A DNA stretch of 64,000 bases from Agrypnia vestita (lineage: Eukaryota > Arthropoda > Insecta > Trichoptera > Phryganeidae), in NCBI GenBank assembly GCA_016648135.1, contig JADDOH010010234.1:41678-105677 (forward strand), written 5' to 3'. The notes below the pieces were generated by a model, which saw only the letters and a list, made by a program, of their open reading frames with translations, ran no database searches and was not told the DNA's origin. The position numbers were made by a program, and so were the translations under genes. Shown here one piece after another: positions 1-12,599 of the stretch; the stretch's first letter is position 1, and each line of letters opens with the position of its first letter.

Positions 1-17
1 AGGAGTGTATCCTAAAT

Positions 18-266
18 CATGTATAGTATAGGCCAACGAGCTAAAGGCGAGCGGGGGCTGAAGTGCGGTGAGGGGGGTCTCATCCCCCGCGCATCTCTCT
101 ACCTGCTAGCTACTCCCATTTAGTGCTGTACATGCCTGCATCGATTCCACGAATTCTAGCGGGCATAGTGATTCATACCCCTATCTATAAGTCACTCGCA
201 ACGCACATTCCTTACGCACCGCACTCCTTACGTTCGCCTTCAGTTCGTTGGCCGACGATACTTTAG
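18..266. mobile_element. Foldback (MITE-like) element, diverged
   Basis: The two ends are imperfect inverted complements: TATAGTATAGGCCAACGAGC at 22-41 against GTTCGTTGGCCGACGATAC near 242-260. Inner matching blocks include GTGCGGTG against CACCGCAC. The interior is more GC-rich than its surroundings. There is no coding potential. Confidence 0.5.
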
Positions 267-530
267 AGATTTTACCAGTTCACATTTGATTTATACGATA
301 GATTATAGCTGGTAATAATTGCTTTTATCCAATTTTGAACTAAACTTTATCCCACACTGTTGCACAAACACATACAGACTTATCACAATGTTTACAAGCA
401 CACACGTTTCCTACGTTTCTCCTGCTTGCAAGCTTATAATTTAATGGCAGCACCCTTAAACATACTCCAGATATTCACGGTCCAAACCTACACATACTGA
501 TCTTACTTTATAGCTTTGTCCATACATTGT

Positions 531-610
531 ACGACTCACGGATCGTCTTCACGACTCACGGATCATCTTCACGACTCACGGATCGTCTTCACGACTCACG
601 GATCGTCTTC
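531..610. repeat. Minisatellite, four copies of a 20-bp unit
   Basis: The unit ACGACTCACGGATCGTCTTC is repeated four times head to tail, with one G-to-A change in the second copy. Confidence 0.95.
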
Positions 611-1612
611 GCACCCAGTCAGATCCAAATGACATCTAAATATTTTTCTTCAACACGCGAACATCGATAAATATTTGATTTACGAATAAATATTTACGAT
701 CTAACAATATCAAAATTTTTTGGTAGGTAGTCAATATCGGGATATAAATATTAAAAAAAGAAAATCGATCCAAAACCACGAAAATTACCTTTTACACGTC
801 AAAGGATTGGAAGCGATTTGGTCGCACTTCTTAAATTTCAAAAAATATCTAAAAATGTAATATTTCTTATAAAAATTCTAATTAGGATTAAGTTATACAT
901 TTAACTACTGTTAATTTTCATCTCCTATGCTAACATCAAATTAAATATGTTTGTATTATATTATTTATTTCTCTATATTATGTACAGCGTCAAAAAAACA
1001 GCGAAAGGGAAGCAAAGATACTATTAAAAAAAAGAGATATTAAAATATAAAAATTAAAAGGTTCGATAAAAAATTTATCATAGAAGCAAAATAAATTCAG
1101 CGAAAAAATTAAATATGTTTGTGTTACTTGTGGATGTGGTGTTGATAAAGAATGACAAAAACATACGGTTTCCAAAGCTTCGGCCAAAAACCAGTGATAT
1201 ATGTAAAAAATTGCACAATACGAGTTCACTGTGGCATGAAACAGAAACAATGCACGAAAATAGTGGTAACAGTGACTATAATGGTAATAGAAACAACTGT
1301 CGGAGGTGAGTCGTCAACATTGCCAAAACTAAACCAACAATCTACAATAGTATCTCATCGACAAACAATAAACAAAAACAAACTCCAAAAAATAATGCTG
1401 CTTTCAACTCATTACGTTGCGAGAATGAATATCCTCCCATCGGAAACAAAATTGCATTGCGGGTGTTCTTTTGCTTCGCCATTTTACTTTTAAATTTGAA
1501 CCGGGCAGAGGTTCGCGCGAGTCCCGTTCTCAAATCATTGGCGGTTTGGTGGTATTCTATGCGGTGCTTGGCTGGCTGGCGATTGTTACGGCTTTCAGTT
1601 CTGTGGGCGTAC
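611..1612. other. AT-rich stretch, no gene recognised
   Basis: Several short open frames occur on both strands, but none has coding composition, recognisable motifs or matching splice phases. It is probably intron or 3' part of the MDM1-like gene. Confidence 0.5.
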
Positions 1613-1732
1613 CTTGGTGCGCCTTGCTGAGAGCCTCGGTGGGCTCCAGCGGAGCGGAGAAGGACGCGGAGTGCGTGTCGTCCCCTCCCCACCCGCCTCT
1701 GAAGTCGGAGCCCGGGCGTTTCATCAGATCAT
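1613..1732 (-). CDS. MDM1: MDM1-like exon, alternative or downstream C-terminal exon
   Basis: The exon is 120 bp, phases 1 to 1, with acceptor tgtttccag|AT and donor CCAAG|gtacgc. It encodes about 40 residues starting DDLMKRPGSDFRGGWGGDD and continuing Ser/Ala/Pro/Glu-rich. Composition and codon use match the other exons of the gene. Its acceptor sequence and first codons resemble those of the exon at 2566, only 0.6 kb upstream in transcript order, and both accept phase 1. It can therefore follow exon 24750-24604 directly (replacing the stop-bearing exon) or follow the 2357 donor. The transcript must continue left of the window, because there is no stop before the donor and no further exon is visible between 1 and 1612. 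Confidence 0.65.
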
Positions 1733-2348
1733 CTGGAAACACGGTACAAGCATTTTAACATAATTAAAAAAAAACTATGTACATACATATCACATATACA
1801 TTCTTAGATAATAAAGGCAGACTATAAAAATTTACAGAGAAGGACTAAACCCCTTCTTCGGGCGAGGGATTAGGTCACGGCCGAATTAACTCACATATTT
1901 TTTCTTTCTCCTGTAAAATTTTGTTTTTATAAGGACGCCTTCAATTACTTGATACCCTTTGCTTAGATGTAATTCAACGAGGAAACAGATTTAGTTTAAA
2001 ATTATTTATAAATGTCTTAAAATGCCAAAGAGTAAAATATTTTTAATTAAAAACATTGACAGGTATTAGGGCGACATCTAGCGCATGTCAACTTAATAAT
2101 ACACTTGGCGTCCTGTTGACAGTTCTCGTATTAAATTAGAAGCAATGTGTTAAAAATTGTTGTGTTTCTAACATTCGATTTGCAACTTACTTTGACTAAT
2201 GTGATCAAAGAGAAGCATCCATCTTCAGATCCTGAAAAAGCATTATCATCGAAGGAAGAGCATCTCTTTCACATATCAAACAGCGACTTAGGCAAGATCA
2301 CACAGTAGGTTCACTGCGTTCAGATAAAACAGAACTCAAATTAAAGTG

Positions 2349-2566
2349 CTACCAACCGCTCTTGACATTCTGGGTGACCGTGAACGTCTTCCCGGTGTCT
2401 AGCGGCACGGTCCAGTTGACCGGGTCGGGCGATCGCATGTTCATCTGCTCCGGCGATTTCACCCGGGTCGGTTCGGGCGGCGACTTGACCACCGGCGAGT
2501 CGTCCAGCAGCGTGCCGCGGTGGTCACGGAATGCCGAGCCAGACCTCAACGGGATGGCGTCGTCAT
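2349..2566 (-). CDS. MDM1: MDM1-like exon with in-frame stop (candidate C-terminus)
   Basis: Entry is at phase 1 after gtttccag. The exon encodes about 71 residues and then TAG at 2351-2349. Its first part is acidic and Arg/Ser/Pro-rich (DDDAIPLRSGSAF, SPPEPTRVKSP). Its last third is a distinctive, conserved-looking segment, DPVNWTVPLDTGKTFTVTQN, followed by VKSGW and the stop. A possible donor, AGCG|gttggt at 2357/2356, lies two codons before the stop. It has G at +5 and T at +6, and using it gives exit phase 1, matching the next exon at 1732. So this exon may be terminal, internal, or both through alternative splicing. No AATAAA is obvious immediately downstream on this strand. Confidence 0.75.
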
Positions 2567-3507
2567 CTGGAAACATTTGGTTGTTGCGACTTGTTTTATT
2601 TAGTAAAATTGACATGAAATACATACGCACTAGCAAAGCATTTATTTTGCTGATATGGTTTAGTGAAAGAAATTGTTACATTTTAATGATCTCCCCTTTT
2701 GAATATGAAATTTTTCTCGCCATAAAATGATATAAACTCAAATATAAAGCGCAACATAATAGGGTGACCATAGAGCTAGTCTACAATACTTTACAGATTC
2801 CTGCTTTAACCATGTTCCAACATCAACATCCTAATATCAATAGTTACGAAGATAAGCTAAGTAGACCTCTTTCCATTTAAGAAAAACAATCGAATTAGCA
2901 GTACGTACGATCGTTTTTGTTGGTATGTACGGGTATAAACACCAACACAACAAAACAATGTGCCTCGTACGCATGGTTTATACATACTAATTCAATTGTC
3001 TTTCTTAAACGGAAAGAGGTTTACGTCAATATTTGCATTTTTTGTTTTCTGTAAAACGTTGGAATACCATGAAAGTAACTTATATGCTTCTTTATTTTTT
3101 TTTGTTAGATCTGTCGATCTGTGCTACAGAAAACTACGCCTCCTGGGATGACGAGGTCCAGCTATCCCTTCAACTTTTAGGTGGTCTTCCTGGTTGGCGC
3201 CATCCGGAGGGCATTTCATTCGCTGCTGTATGCACGAGGCTGTCACTGTCCATTCTGGCTACGTGATCCCTCCATAATCACCTTCCGGACATACTCCATC
3301 GTGCTATGACTTCCATTTTACAGGTTTTCCTGAAGAACTACATTTTGGAGACGATCACATAGTTTTTCCAGTACTGGATTCCAGCACTTTAATTTTAGAT
3401 GTTCTGAGGAGTCCATTGGTACAGACAATTTTTCTTTTTTCTATAGCATATATCATGATAGGTCGCACGCATGTCTCATATTGAATATCAAAATTCATTC
3501 ACATATG

Positions 3508-4203
3508 CAGGGTGCCTCATAGCTAGTAGCAAAAAGCTTACAGGTGGATTCCTACTTTGACAATGAGTCGAAAATGTTCAAGCAACCATGACCTATAGTT
3601 ATGGAGTTATGGAGATGTGCAATATCAAAGTTTGCATAGTTTTTGCAAACTCCTACAATTACAGTAACTTGTGTCGATAATAAAAAATTCACTCGCTTTA
3701 ATACAAGTCAAATAAAATGATAAAAAATTTAAAATATAAAGTTTTTATCGAGAATGTTCTTAGATTTTTACGGCCACTCGGAATCTTATGGTTTGTGTTT
3801 TCTGGGGTATTATGCCGTGTTTTTACGACCTTTCTGGCCGAAATTTCAGATCCCATTGCAGGATTCATTATCAGCCCTGATAATGGAACCTGCAATGGGA
3901 TCCGATATGTCGGCCAGAAACGTCGTAAAAACATGGCATAATACCCCATAAGACACAAACCAGAAGGTTTTTATGATTTTATTTGAGTTGTATTGAAGCA
4001 AATGAATTTTTTATAATCGATATAAGTTACTGCAGTGATGGTTCAATTTTTTTCCAAAAATAAGTCAGAAATATTGGAAAAAAAATGCAAATTTTGATAT
4101 TGCATATCTCCATAACTGTTGATATTAGGTCATGATTGCTTGAATACTTTCGACTCCAGGAATCCACCAGTAAATTTTTTGCTACTAGCTATGAGACACC
4201 CTG
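3508..4203. mobile_element. Hairpin element, 'CATAGCTAGTAGCAAAAA' end type, carrying a nested foldback
   Basis: It starts CAGGGTGCCTCATAGCTAG and ends CTAGCTATGAGACACCCTG. The two halves are inverted copies of each other over hundreds of bases, with shared landmarks: TGTTCAAGCAACCATGACCT, the ATGGAGAT/ATCTCCAT pair, and AAGTTTGCA/TGCAAATTT. A second, unrelated foldback sits at its centre (3751-3967). No open frame. Confidence 0.85.
3751..3967. mobile_element. Foldback element nested inside the hairpin element
   Basis: Left arm TGTGTTTTCTGGGGTATTAT and right arm ATAATACCCCATAAGACACA are inverted. The arms continue through GCCGTGTTTTTACGAC/GTCGTAAAAACATGGC. A second copy lies at 59790-59982 and a fragment near 56340-56415. 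Confidence 0.85.
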
Positions 4204-4500
4204 TATGTAAGTCTAATAAAATGATTAAAGGCTTGCAGAAGAATCGGAATTTTCAGATTTCAATAATTTTATTTGACTTGCATTAAAAAGAAATAATTTT
4301 GATGATTTAATTATTATTTGTAACAATACTCCAACGTTTTGCAAGAAGGTAGGTCAGAAACATTAAAAAAAATATGCAAACATTAAGGTCACTTATCTCC
4401 ACAACTATATTAGGACATTGATGACGATGATGAATATTTTCCACTCATAATTTAGACAGGAATCTACATGTAAGATATTGAAGATTCTGTTATATTCTGT
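4204..4500. mobile_element. Diverged half copy of the hairpin family
   Basis: It shares ATTTTATTTGACTTGCATTA, CCAACGTTTTGC and GTCAGAAACATTAAA, in order, with the right half of other copies. It begins directly after the copy ending at 4203. Another arm fragment lies at about 3018-3095. Confidence 0.55.
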
Positions 4501-5106
4501 ATGAATTGATAATTAAAAATACCTCTTAAAAATCTAATACATTTTTCTTACATCGTCGGTTGACAACTCATATTGTTTGACAGCTAGTACGCAGTCTATC
4601 AAGATGATATGTTTACAGCGATACATATTTCAATGGTTCTGTCACATCAATAGAGAGATCATAATGCAAGGTAAGGTTATACTAGGTTAGGATAGGTAAG
4701 GTTGTCAGGTTGATTTATGTTAAGCAATGTACCTTTTCTTCAATTGACTGAAGAATTGGCCTTGACTGATCAACAAGTACCAAAGCAGGGACAGATGGAA
4801 TTGCCTTGACAAGTCTTCACTCCCGACTCTCCTAGTATAACGCCGGCGGTATACTGCGCGGATCAAACACACTGGATGTTTGGTCGACCCAATTTTTTTG
4901 TCGATTTTACGCGACGGAAGATCTGCACAGCGTGGCACCGGCCTAAGGATACGAAGATATTGGTGGTGATTATTGCTTTCATTCCCGGCTTTCCAGACTT
5001 TTCTAATCAGCGTATTCAAGGTGCTAGGCTTGTCTAAATACTGGGATAACTTAAAAGAAAAGATATCAATATCCAAAAAATTGTTTTGTAAGTAGTCACC
5101 GAGGAT

Positions 5107-5288
5107 CTTTTTTTTAAATAGAGATGTGAACATGGAATACGTGTCACATCAATATTCTCACTATTTTCAAATTAAGCTAAACGCTTGTTCTATGAAAATA
5201 GGACTAACTGCTGGTCTGGAGTGAGGTTCGAACCCGCGACCTTTGGTTCATGAGGCGAGAGTCCTAATGACAAGACCAACAAGCTACT
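5107..5288 (-). mobile_element. tRNA-derived SINE, family 1
   Basis: In minus orientation it has a tRNA-like head with a B-box-like GCGGGTTCGAACCTC and an A-box-like TTGGTCTTGTCATTAGGAC. The body contains AAAATAGTGAGAATATTGATG. It ends in an AT/A-rich tail. Other copies are at 15202, 18064 and 61361. Confidence 0.8.
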
Positions 5289-5840
5289 TCTACTACGATT
5301 ACTAATTTAAAATGCACTGAATTCGAGATTTTATAGGAAATATATCTCTATCCCTTCCAAAATCATGTTTCCAAATAACTATTAAAAGCAAAGATAGCAA
5401 TATCCAATAACGTAAATAGCAAAAGCAGCATTGTCCACTATTTGATGGCAAACACAGCAATATTTAAAAGTTAAATATTTATTCATATAAAAGGAAAACT
5501 GAGGTGGCAATTGATTTTAATAACTTATTTTCAATAAGTTTTAGGTTTCATAGATTCCAAAGAAATTTTCTTGTGTATTGACAGGTTTTTTGTAATCATC
5601 TCAGAAAATACTGCCTTTGTTTTTACCTATACAACTTAAATGATTTAACTTATTATAAATACTTTTATTATATATGTATTAGGATTTTTTAATACCTTTT
5701 ATATTAGTGTGCATTTATATGTGTATAATACACGAAAAATAAAACATCTGTTGTTTAGATCTCGGGACTGAAAAATATTAATCAAGCCGCTACCTAGAGT
5801 CCTGAATTCTTTTAGTTCACAGTATATAATGGTATATGCT

Positions 5841-5894
5841 ATGAATCCTTTGAAATAATCCTTATAAATATAAGGATTATTTCAAAGGATTCAT
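5841..5894. repeat. Perfect palindrome, 26-bp arms, 2-bp centre
   Basis: The left arm 5841-5866 and right arm 5869-5894 are exact inverted complements around AA. The arm begins ATGAATCCTTTGAAATAATC. No copy of the same sequence was seen elsewhere in the window. Confidence 0.95.
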
Positions 5895-6689
5895 TGTCAG
5901 GTCGGCCATAAATACAGGAAAAAAATCGCCCACATAAAGAAAATACAAGAGAAATGCCGATGGGAAAAGGAAAGCAATAAATTATGTCATTCAAATAAAT
6001 TCCACGAAACAAAAGAACTCCGGGAGGGTTTCTAAATTTATGAGCCTACCCGTCAAATCTGCCGTGTAATGGCGGATTTATGCCGGGAGGAGGTCCACGT
6101 TGCATGTGGTTCTCAAACTGTGGGAGTGATTATTCTGAATCTTAAATCGCTCCAAAATCAAATTTTTGAAATTACCTCATCTGGATTTTGAGAATTCAAT
6201 ATTATTAGGAATTTAAAACATAAATAATTATTTTACTAGAATTGTTAATCTATTTTACAAACTATTAAAATACGAGAGGGGACCCTTTTTTATTATGTTA
6301 ATGTAAACAAACTGTGCGGGCCGTCACCTGCAACGTAAACATATGAGAACAAACAGTTCGAGCTACGGATACGGCGATGCTACATCAGTCGGACCCCTGC
6401 CGTAACATCAGGCAGACCTCCGTGTGTCATCTATTTCTTTGTTCATCATTTATTACATTTACTTGTCCTTTTTTATTTGTTATCGGGGCCAGTCTCCAGG
6501 AAGAAATAAACATTAATAACAAAACGCTCTTTCATTCCAATGACCTGCCAACCTTCCCCAAAGTGATCTTAAGGAAGTAGCAGGAGTAATTAATGGGTGA
6601 ATTAAGAAGTAATGACATAAGGGAGATCCCTGGAATATAGCCACCATTTGTAGATATAGAAAGATCCCGATTAAGATGGCTTGGAAACC

Positions 6690-6890
6690 TCTTGGGATTG
6701 TTAGAAAATTGACTTTATCGTGTTGGCAATTTTGAAGGAAAGGCAGCCGATGGATCGCCCCAAATAAACTAGGATAAATATTAACAAACATCGTAAGACA
6801 GATTTGGTCTTGATTGTTCAACAAGTGCAAGATAGGGGAAGATGGAAGCGCTATTTAAAAAACTGAAAGGGCTGCATAGTGTTATGAACG
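6690..6890 (+). pseudogene. Possible LINE ORF2 C-terminal remnant
   Basis: Broken frames read GRQPMDRPK and then VQDRGRWKRYLKN, resembling the GR-x-x-RP-x-x-RW ... DR-x-x-W tail of endonuclease-reverse transcriptases. There are many frame breaks. A similar decayed trace occurs near 4735-4830. Tentative. Confidence 0.3.
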
Positions 6891-7182
6891 TTTGCGGAAC
6901 GGGGTAGATAAAACACAATATTTACTCTGATCTTGGTATTTCATCCACATGAAACTACAACGGCTCATATGGCTAGATCATGTTCAGAGGATGTGAGAAG
7001 TTCACATCCTAAAAAGAAGAAGACCCGACTTCGAGAGAATGGTGTAAAGAAAGTCTATTTCTAGAAAGGCGTCATTTCATTATAAGGTTTAAAGATGGAA
7101 GCAACCTTCTGCTTGATGCTTTTACTAAATACGTTGATATCACTGCATACTTTACTTAAAAGTCGTGCACTACGCATGTATA

Positions 7183-7715
7183 CAGGGTTATTTGGAAAAC
7201 ATTAATAACCTCGCAAGACTATATTCCTGCCTTGATTATAAGTCGAAAATGTTCAAGCTATTATGACCTAATATACCTGAGGAGATATGCGACATCAAAG
7301 TTTGCTTTTTTTTTCAATAGTTCTGACTTATTTTTTGAAAAACGTTGGACTATCATTACAGTAACTTATATCGAATACGAAAAATTCACTCCCTTTAATA
7401 CAAGTCAAATAAAAAAATAAAAACCTTCGAATTCCAATTGGAAAACATTCCAATTGGAATTTTTCAGGGTTTTTATAATTTTATTTAACTTTTATTGAAA
7501 CGAATGAATTTTTCGTAATCGATATGTGTTACTGTAATGATAGTCCAACTTTTTGCAAAAAATAAGTCAGAAATATTAAAAAAAAATAGCAAACTTTGAT
7601 GTCGCATATCTCCTTAACTATTGATATTAGGTCATGATAGCTTGAACATTTTCGACTCACAATCAAGGCAGGAATATAGTCCTGCGAGATTATTAATGTT
7701 TTCCAAATAACCCTG
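7183..7715. mobile_element. Hairpin element, 'GGTTATTTGGAAAAC' end type
   Basis: It runs from CAGGGTTATTTGGAAAACAT to ATGTTTTCCAAATAACCCTG, flanked by TA. The halves are inverted copies that meet at a central ATTCCAATTGGAA palindrome. 533 bp, non-coding. Confidence 0.9.
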
Positions 7716-7984
7716 TAAATGTTGGCATATGGTGTATGTATGTCCCATAGGCATATTGTGTGTCTATTCATTACATTTCTTCTGTACATGGGACATGACA
7801 TAATGCATGATTCCGATTAGGCAAATGTAGTGTCTTATAGGCAGGACTGTACTCCTAAAGCCACTTCAAAGAATATTAATATAATAATCATGATTTAGTT
7901 TTGAATTTCATCTCCTGATTATGTCTAGAGGCCCCATTAAAGATACACCTTGATAAGATTCATCATCGTTATCATCACTCTTGG

Positions 7985-8244
7985 CTCTACAATCCCTGGT
8001 GGGTCTTGGCCTCCTCAAGAGTCTTCCTCCACTCGTCTCGGTTTAGTGCCAACTCTCTCCAGTTCCGAACTGGAGAAATGTCTTTGAGGACATTATCGCT
8101 CCATCTTATTTTTGGTCTTATAAGATTATTATTTTTAAAACATAGATTGTGTTCATCATTTCTACACTGAAGCTTTAAATTTTTTTCGTAGCAACAGTTT
8201 AAGAAACCCTGGTCCGCTGTCATATTCAGCTCTTGTTTTGCCAT
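7985..8244 (-). pseudogene. LINE reverse-transcriptase ORF2 C-terminal fragment
   Basis: The minus-strand frame ends RPKIRWSDNVLKDISPVRNW, then RELALNRDEWRKTLEEAKTH, QGL and stop. The pattern RP-x-x-RW-x-D-x-V ... NWR-x-LA-x-(N/D)R-x-x-WR-x-x-x-x-x-AK-x-H-x-GL is the standard carboxy end of many insect endonuclease-reverse transcriptases. The element is 5'-truncated and no RT core is present. Confidence 0.75.
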
Positions 8245-9454
8245 TTATTTTACTCATAAAAAACAGTAATAGGTGCAGTTCAAAGGATATTTGAAACCTC
8301 TAACCCTTTGCACTATTCGATTTCTGTCAGTTTAGAGCTTAAGCTAAAAAATTATTACATCTATTCAAAGATTTAACTCCTGTGTGTCGGTGATGTAACG
8401 TAGGTCGACCTGTCATACAAAATATGAAATATCTACCTTATTTACGAAAACTAAAACGTCACACTTTTTGTAATCATCGAATAGACATTTTCACACCAAA
8501 ATTACTAAATTAAACTGTTAGGAATGTACGGATTTTTTAATTAAAAAATATTTATTCATTACTCTCGTATTTTTGGCCAGTGTGTAAGAGAGAGCAGTAT
8601 ATTGTGCATCGCAGTTAAATCGAGCAAGAAAGAGCACGACAATACCATACATTTCATGTAGGACAGAGATGGCGGTTGCTTGGGTTTTGGCGAAAGCAAA
8701 AACAATATAGAAAGAGTACGATAGAGTCGGGTAACACGTGCTAGACAAAGACGCAGTGCATGCGACTGAAGCGAGCAGGCGACCGCGTCGTTGTATTCAG
8801 TTGCTATTGAAACGTCGGCGGAAGCGCACACAAATTCGATTTGACATGATTTTATAATAATTTACTAAAATAATGCAAATATGTATATTTACCTTACATA
8901 ATTATATAAAGGGACCTTTAAAAAGTCTTATCTGTATTGTATATATGTATATTTTATCACATATTAAAAACTATGCCGATTTTGAATCAGGTAACGTTGT
9001 GTTACTCCACCGTCCCCAAAGTTTTTTTTAGCACAGTCTTTTAAGAGTTAATGAACATTGAAGGTAAGCTGGACAAACGGAATAATAATGAAACAAAAAT
9101 ATGAAGGCGACTTGCACGTTTATGGCTCTTGTGAATGGATGAGAATTCTCTCCGAGATTCGTCTCGAGCTGACAGTATTGCTGACAGAAGTAGGCTACAG
9201 GGATGACGAGGACCAGGCAGGAGGGCCACCTAACGTGGCAATGGTTCGGACAAGTGTATGGTTCTCTCTTTTGAGCGGCTGTCAATGAAATACGTATAGC
9301 CAATATCCATTATGGCAAACAACAATTCATTTTATGATACACCAGTAACACCTCCAGGCTTAAAATCTCAAAAAACTGTTAAATAAATAAATATCTGAAT
9401 CTTTTTAAAAGAACTTTAAAGTAGTATCTAATATATATATTTTTTGTACGTAAA

Positions 9455-9880
9455 CAGGGTTATTTGGAATTAATACCATTACAGGATATTAATAACATAT
9501 AATTAATAATATTACAGGACTATATTCCTACCTTGATTATGAGTCGAAATGTTCAAGGAGCAATAGCATTATCAAACATTGCATTTTTTTAAAAATATTT
9601 CTGATTTTTACAAAACGTTAAAGAATCATTACAGTAACTTATATCGCTTACGAAAAATTCATTAGTAAAATAGAATGATAAAAACCCTGCAAAAATTCAA
9701 TTGGTCAGCAATGGCAATTGGCAAAAATAAGTCAGAAATATTGAAAAAAATGGAAAATTTGATGTCGCATATCTCCATAACTATTGATATATTAGGTCAT
9801 GGTTGCTTGAACATTTTCGACTCATAATCAAGGCAGAAATAAAGTCCTATGAGGTTATTAATGTTTCCCAAATAACCCTG
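9455..9880. mobile_element. Hairpin element, 'GGTTATTTGGAA' end type, internally shortened
   Basis: It starts CAGGGTTATTTGGAATTAAT and ends GTTTCCCAAATAACCCTG. The arms carry the ACTATATTCCTACCTTGAT and ATCAAGGCAGAAATAAAGT landmarks in inverted order. The central palindrome is partly lost. Confidence 0.85.
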
Positions 9881-10173
9881 TATTTGGTTTTTATTATTGA
9901 TTTATATTAGAAGTTATAGTTTTTTTTAACCACAATCTTTACAAGATTTACAACTAATAAACTGATTAAAATTTTCCAAAATTAAGACAATACTTGCATT
10001 ATTAGAGAGACCATGACCATTAAATTTTAAAATATGCCAGAAAAGTGTTTTATGGTGAAAAAATGTTGAATACAGAACTTAAAGCCAAGTTTACAGAGAC
10101 GAATCAGTAACTTCTGATGTAAATAAATAATAAAAACAAACATTTGTTAAAAACGTCATAAGATTAATTAGAA

Positions 10174-10320
10174 TGGCGGCCCTCGTAGTGCAGTGGACAT
10201 GGCACTGGCTTCTCTCAGGGTTCCGAGTTCGATTCCCGGTGAGGTCACAATTTAATCTATGTGATTTACTCAAGCCTGGGTGTTTTGTGATTTAAAAAAA
10301 AGAATGCAAAAAAAAAGAAT
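10174..10320 (+). mobile_element. tRNA-derived SINE, family 2
   Basis: The head reads GGCCCTCGTAGTGCAGTGGA (A-box-like), with a B-box GAGTTCGATTCCCGG about 35 bases later, and the 3' end is an A-rich tail. The antisense translation NRTRNP is a familiar SINE signature. It is distinct from the family at 15202. Confidence 0.7.
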
Positions 10321-11176
10321 TGTCGGTCATCAATTTTGAACTATACATACAAATCATAGTGTTATGTTCTTTTACAAGTAATATATTCTTTTAAATATTT
10401 TAGACATTTCAGATTAACAGAATAATATTTTTACACCTTCAAACATAATACATAATACCTAAGACACGTTTCATGAAATATAAAAACAATTTTTTGTTTT
10501 TACGAATAATCAATTATGAAATATTATTTGTGATACTTGCACTTACCTTGATTAAACAAAACAAATGTGATGAATGTGTGGTGAAACTATGATGGACAAC
10601 GGGTGATGAACGACAGGAGGTGATGAAAAAGCGTCACATGCAAGCTAAATGTAGGATTGTTGAAAGAATTTTGTTTTTAAAAAATATATCTACAAAATAT
10701 TGATTACTTCGAGAACTTTTTCACTGTTAGCAATGCAAGCGGCAGATTAAAATTTTTGCATAACGATTCTTGCACGTTATCATTTACCTTGACCACGATG
10801 TCTGAATGTAACGTCATCAATCAATCGTGCAGTGATGAAATTTTCATCGAGACGATGACGGTTAGATTTAAATTTATTGAAATGAAAGCCCGTTTTGCGA
10901 GAGCGTTTGTTAATTTTTGTATTTTATCGCATTGTAAATTTCACTTCGTTAGTTTTTCTCAATAGAGCGAAGTCACATGGTATATAGCTACTTGTGCAAA
11001 CATTTATAAATTTAATTTAAGAACTGGAGTTGTATTAAGCCTGTACTTGCTTAAATTTAAATTTTTACTCTTAATAGCTCCGTATTTGCAAATGTTTGAT
11101 ATTCGTCTGTCAGAGTGAACAAATTCAAATTGTATATTGTTGGAAATTAATAAAAGTATATCTTTTGTTTGTGTAT

Positions 11177-11544
11177 AGGAGCGTCCATAAACCACGTGGT
11201 TCCATTTTTAACTCTTTTTAACTCCTCCTTCTCCCCATGTAGCCCTAACGTGGCTTTTGCTTTGATCCCGCCTCCCCCGTGGAACATACTTTTTTCCTAT
11301 TAATTCCAGAAGACATTTTGTGCTATTTTCTCTTACCAAAACTATTTTTAAATTATTGATTATGTCCAAACCGATCCGTGCAGATTTATCAACCGCGTAT
11401 TCTGTACCGTTTTAATTGTTTCAAACAAAATAAATGAAAGAATTATGTAGCTCTGATCTGACCCCCCCTCCAATCACGTAGTCCAGCGTAGCATTCCACC
11501 TACCCCCCCCCTTGATCAGGCCACGTGGTTTATGGACGCTCCCT
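11177..11544. mobile_element. Terminal-inverted-repeat element with CCACGTGG ends
   Basis: The termini AGGAGCGTCCATAAACCACG and CGTGGTTTATGGACGCTCCC are inverted repeats. The interior has pyrimidine-rich CCCCCCCTCC runs. Elements ending in 'CGTCCATAAA' are common in insect genomes. Non-coding. Confidence 0.75.
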
Positions 11545-12090
11545 GTGCTGTGGATGGTAGTGATTATCAAACTGTTATTTTAACCAGTTATACATGGAAC
11601 TGTTATTTGAGACTTGTGTCTGCTTGTTTCGTTGATTGGTTACAGATTTAACTGTTGCGAAAAATCAGCTACAAATCATCGATACAATCAGATACAAATA
11701 GTCACCGGTTAAAATACCATCACACGTGGATAGGTTTGTATCATAACCAGGACGGCGTTGAAATGCGGTTTATGTATTTAATCCAAATGAGACACATTCT
11801 CATTGAAAGTGATTATATTTAATAATGCCAATGCGAAAAAATGGATGCCTCACTTGGAATCGCATTTACCCTCCCTATGTATATACTGTCGAATCTGCAA
11901 ATATTCAATTTAATTTGACTACCTTAAACTATCCAATTTACTCTATATTTTCGGACAATGTTAAAAAAATTGAGTTTCGTTTCAAAAAAGGCAAATATGT
12001 ACACATTTATTTAAAGGAAAATAATTTTAAAAATATTATCTGAAAATATAGAGTAAATTAGATGGTTTAAGATATATTCGACAATATATA

Positions 12091-12445
12091 CAGGATGTCT
12101 TATAGCTAGTAGCAAAAACTTTAGGGAAGTCTTCTCCATTCAACTTTAAATGGAAAATTTTATTTAGACTTGGGTGGAATGTTAACAGTTAAGGAGATGA
12201 GTGACATCAAATTTTACAATTTTTTTGACTTGCATTAAAGCGAATAAATTTTTAATATTCCATACAAGTTACTGTAGTGATACTCCAACATTTTTACAAA
12301 AAATAAGTCAGAAACATCCATAAGAAATGCAAACTTTGATGTCGTTTATCACCGTAACTGTCGACATTTCACCCAAAGTATAAAGATATTTTCTATTCAA
12401 AATTGAATGCAAAAGACTCCCCCTGAAGTTTCTATTAGACAGCAT
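12091..12445. mobile_element. Hairpin element, 'TATAGCTAGTAGCAAAAA' end type
   Basis: The left end is CAGGATGTCTTATAGCTAGT. The right half has CAAACTTTGATGTCG and CTCCCCCTGAAGTTT. The right terminus is degraded. Confidence 0.65.
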
Positions 12446-12599
12446 TTATGTGTACATATTGTGTTCATAAAGTTAGAACGTAACTTCGCAAATACAGAGC
12501 TTTCAGTGTAAATTTGAATGTAAAATATATATAAGTCCAGTTCATAGAAAAAAAACAAAGGTGCGCAAAGTCACGACATCACACAAAAATTAACCACCC

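Noticed and set aside
531..610. CRISPR-like array
   Set aside because: The 20-bp units are directly adjacent without spacers. It is a simple minisatellite in a eukaryotic genome.
4720..5133. 137-codon minus-strand frame as a gene
   Set aside because: Its right part overlaps a SINE tail and the rest shows only weak LINE-like traces.
10174..10250. Functional tRNA gene
   Set aside because: B-box GAGTTCGATTCC is convincing, but the acceptor ends do not pair properly and an A-rich retroposon tail follows.
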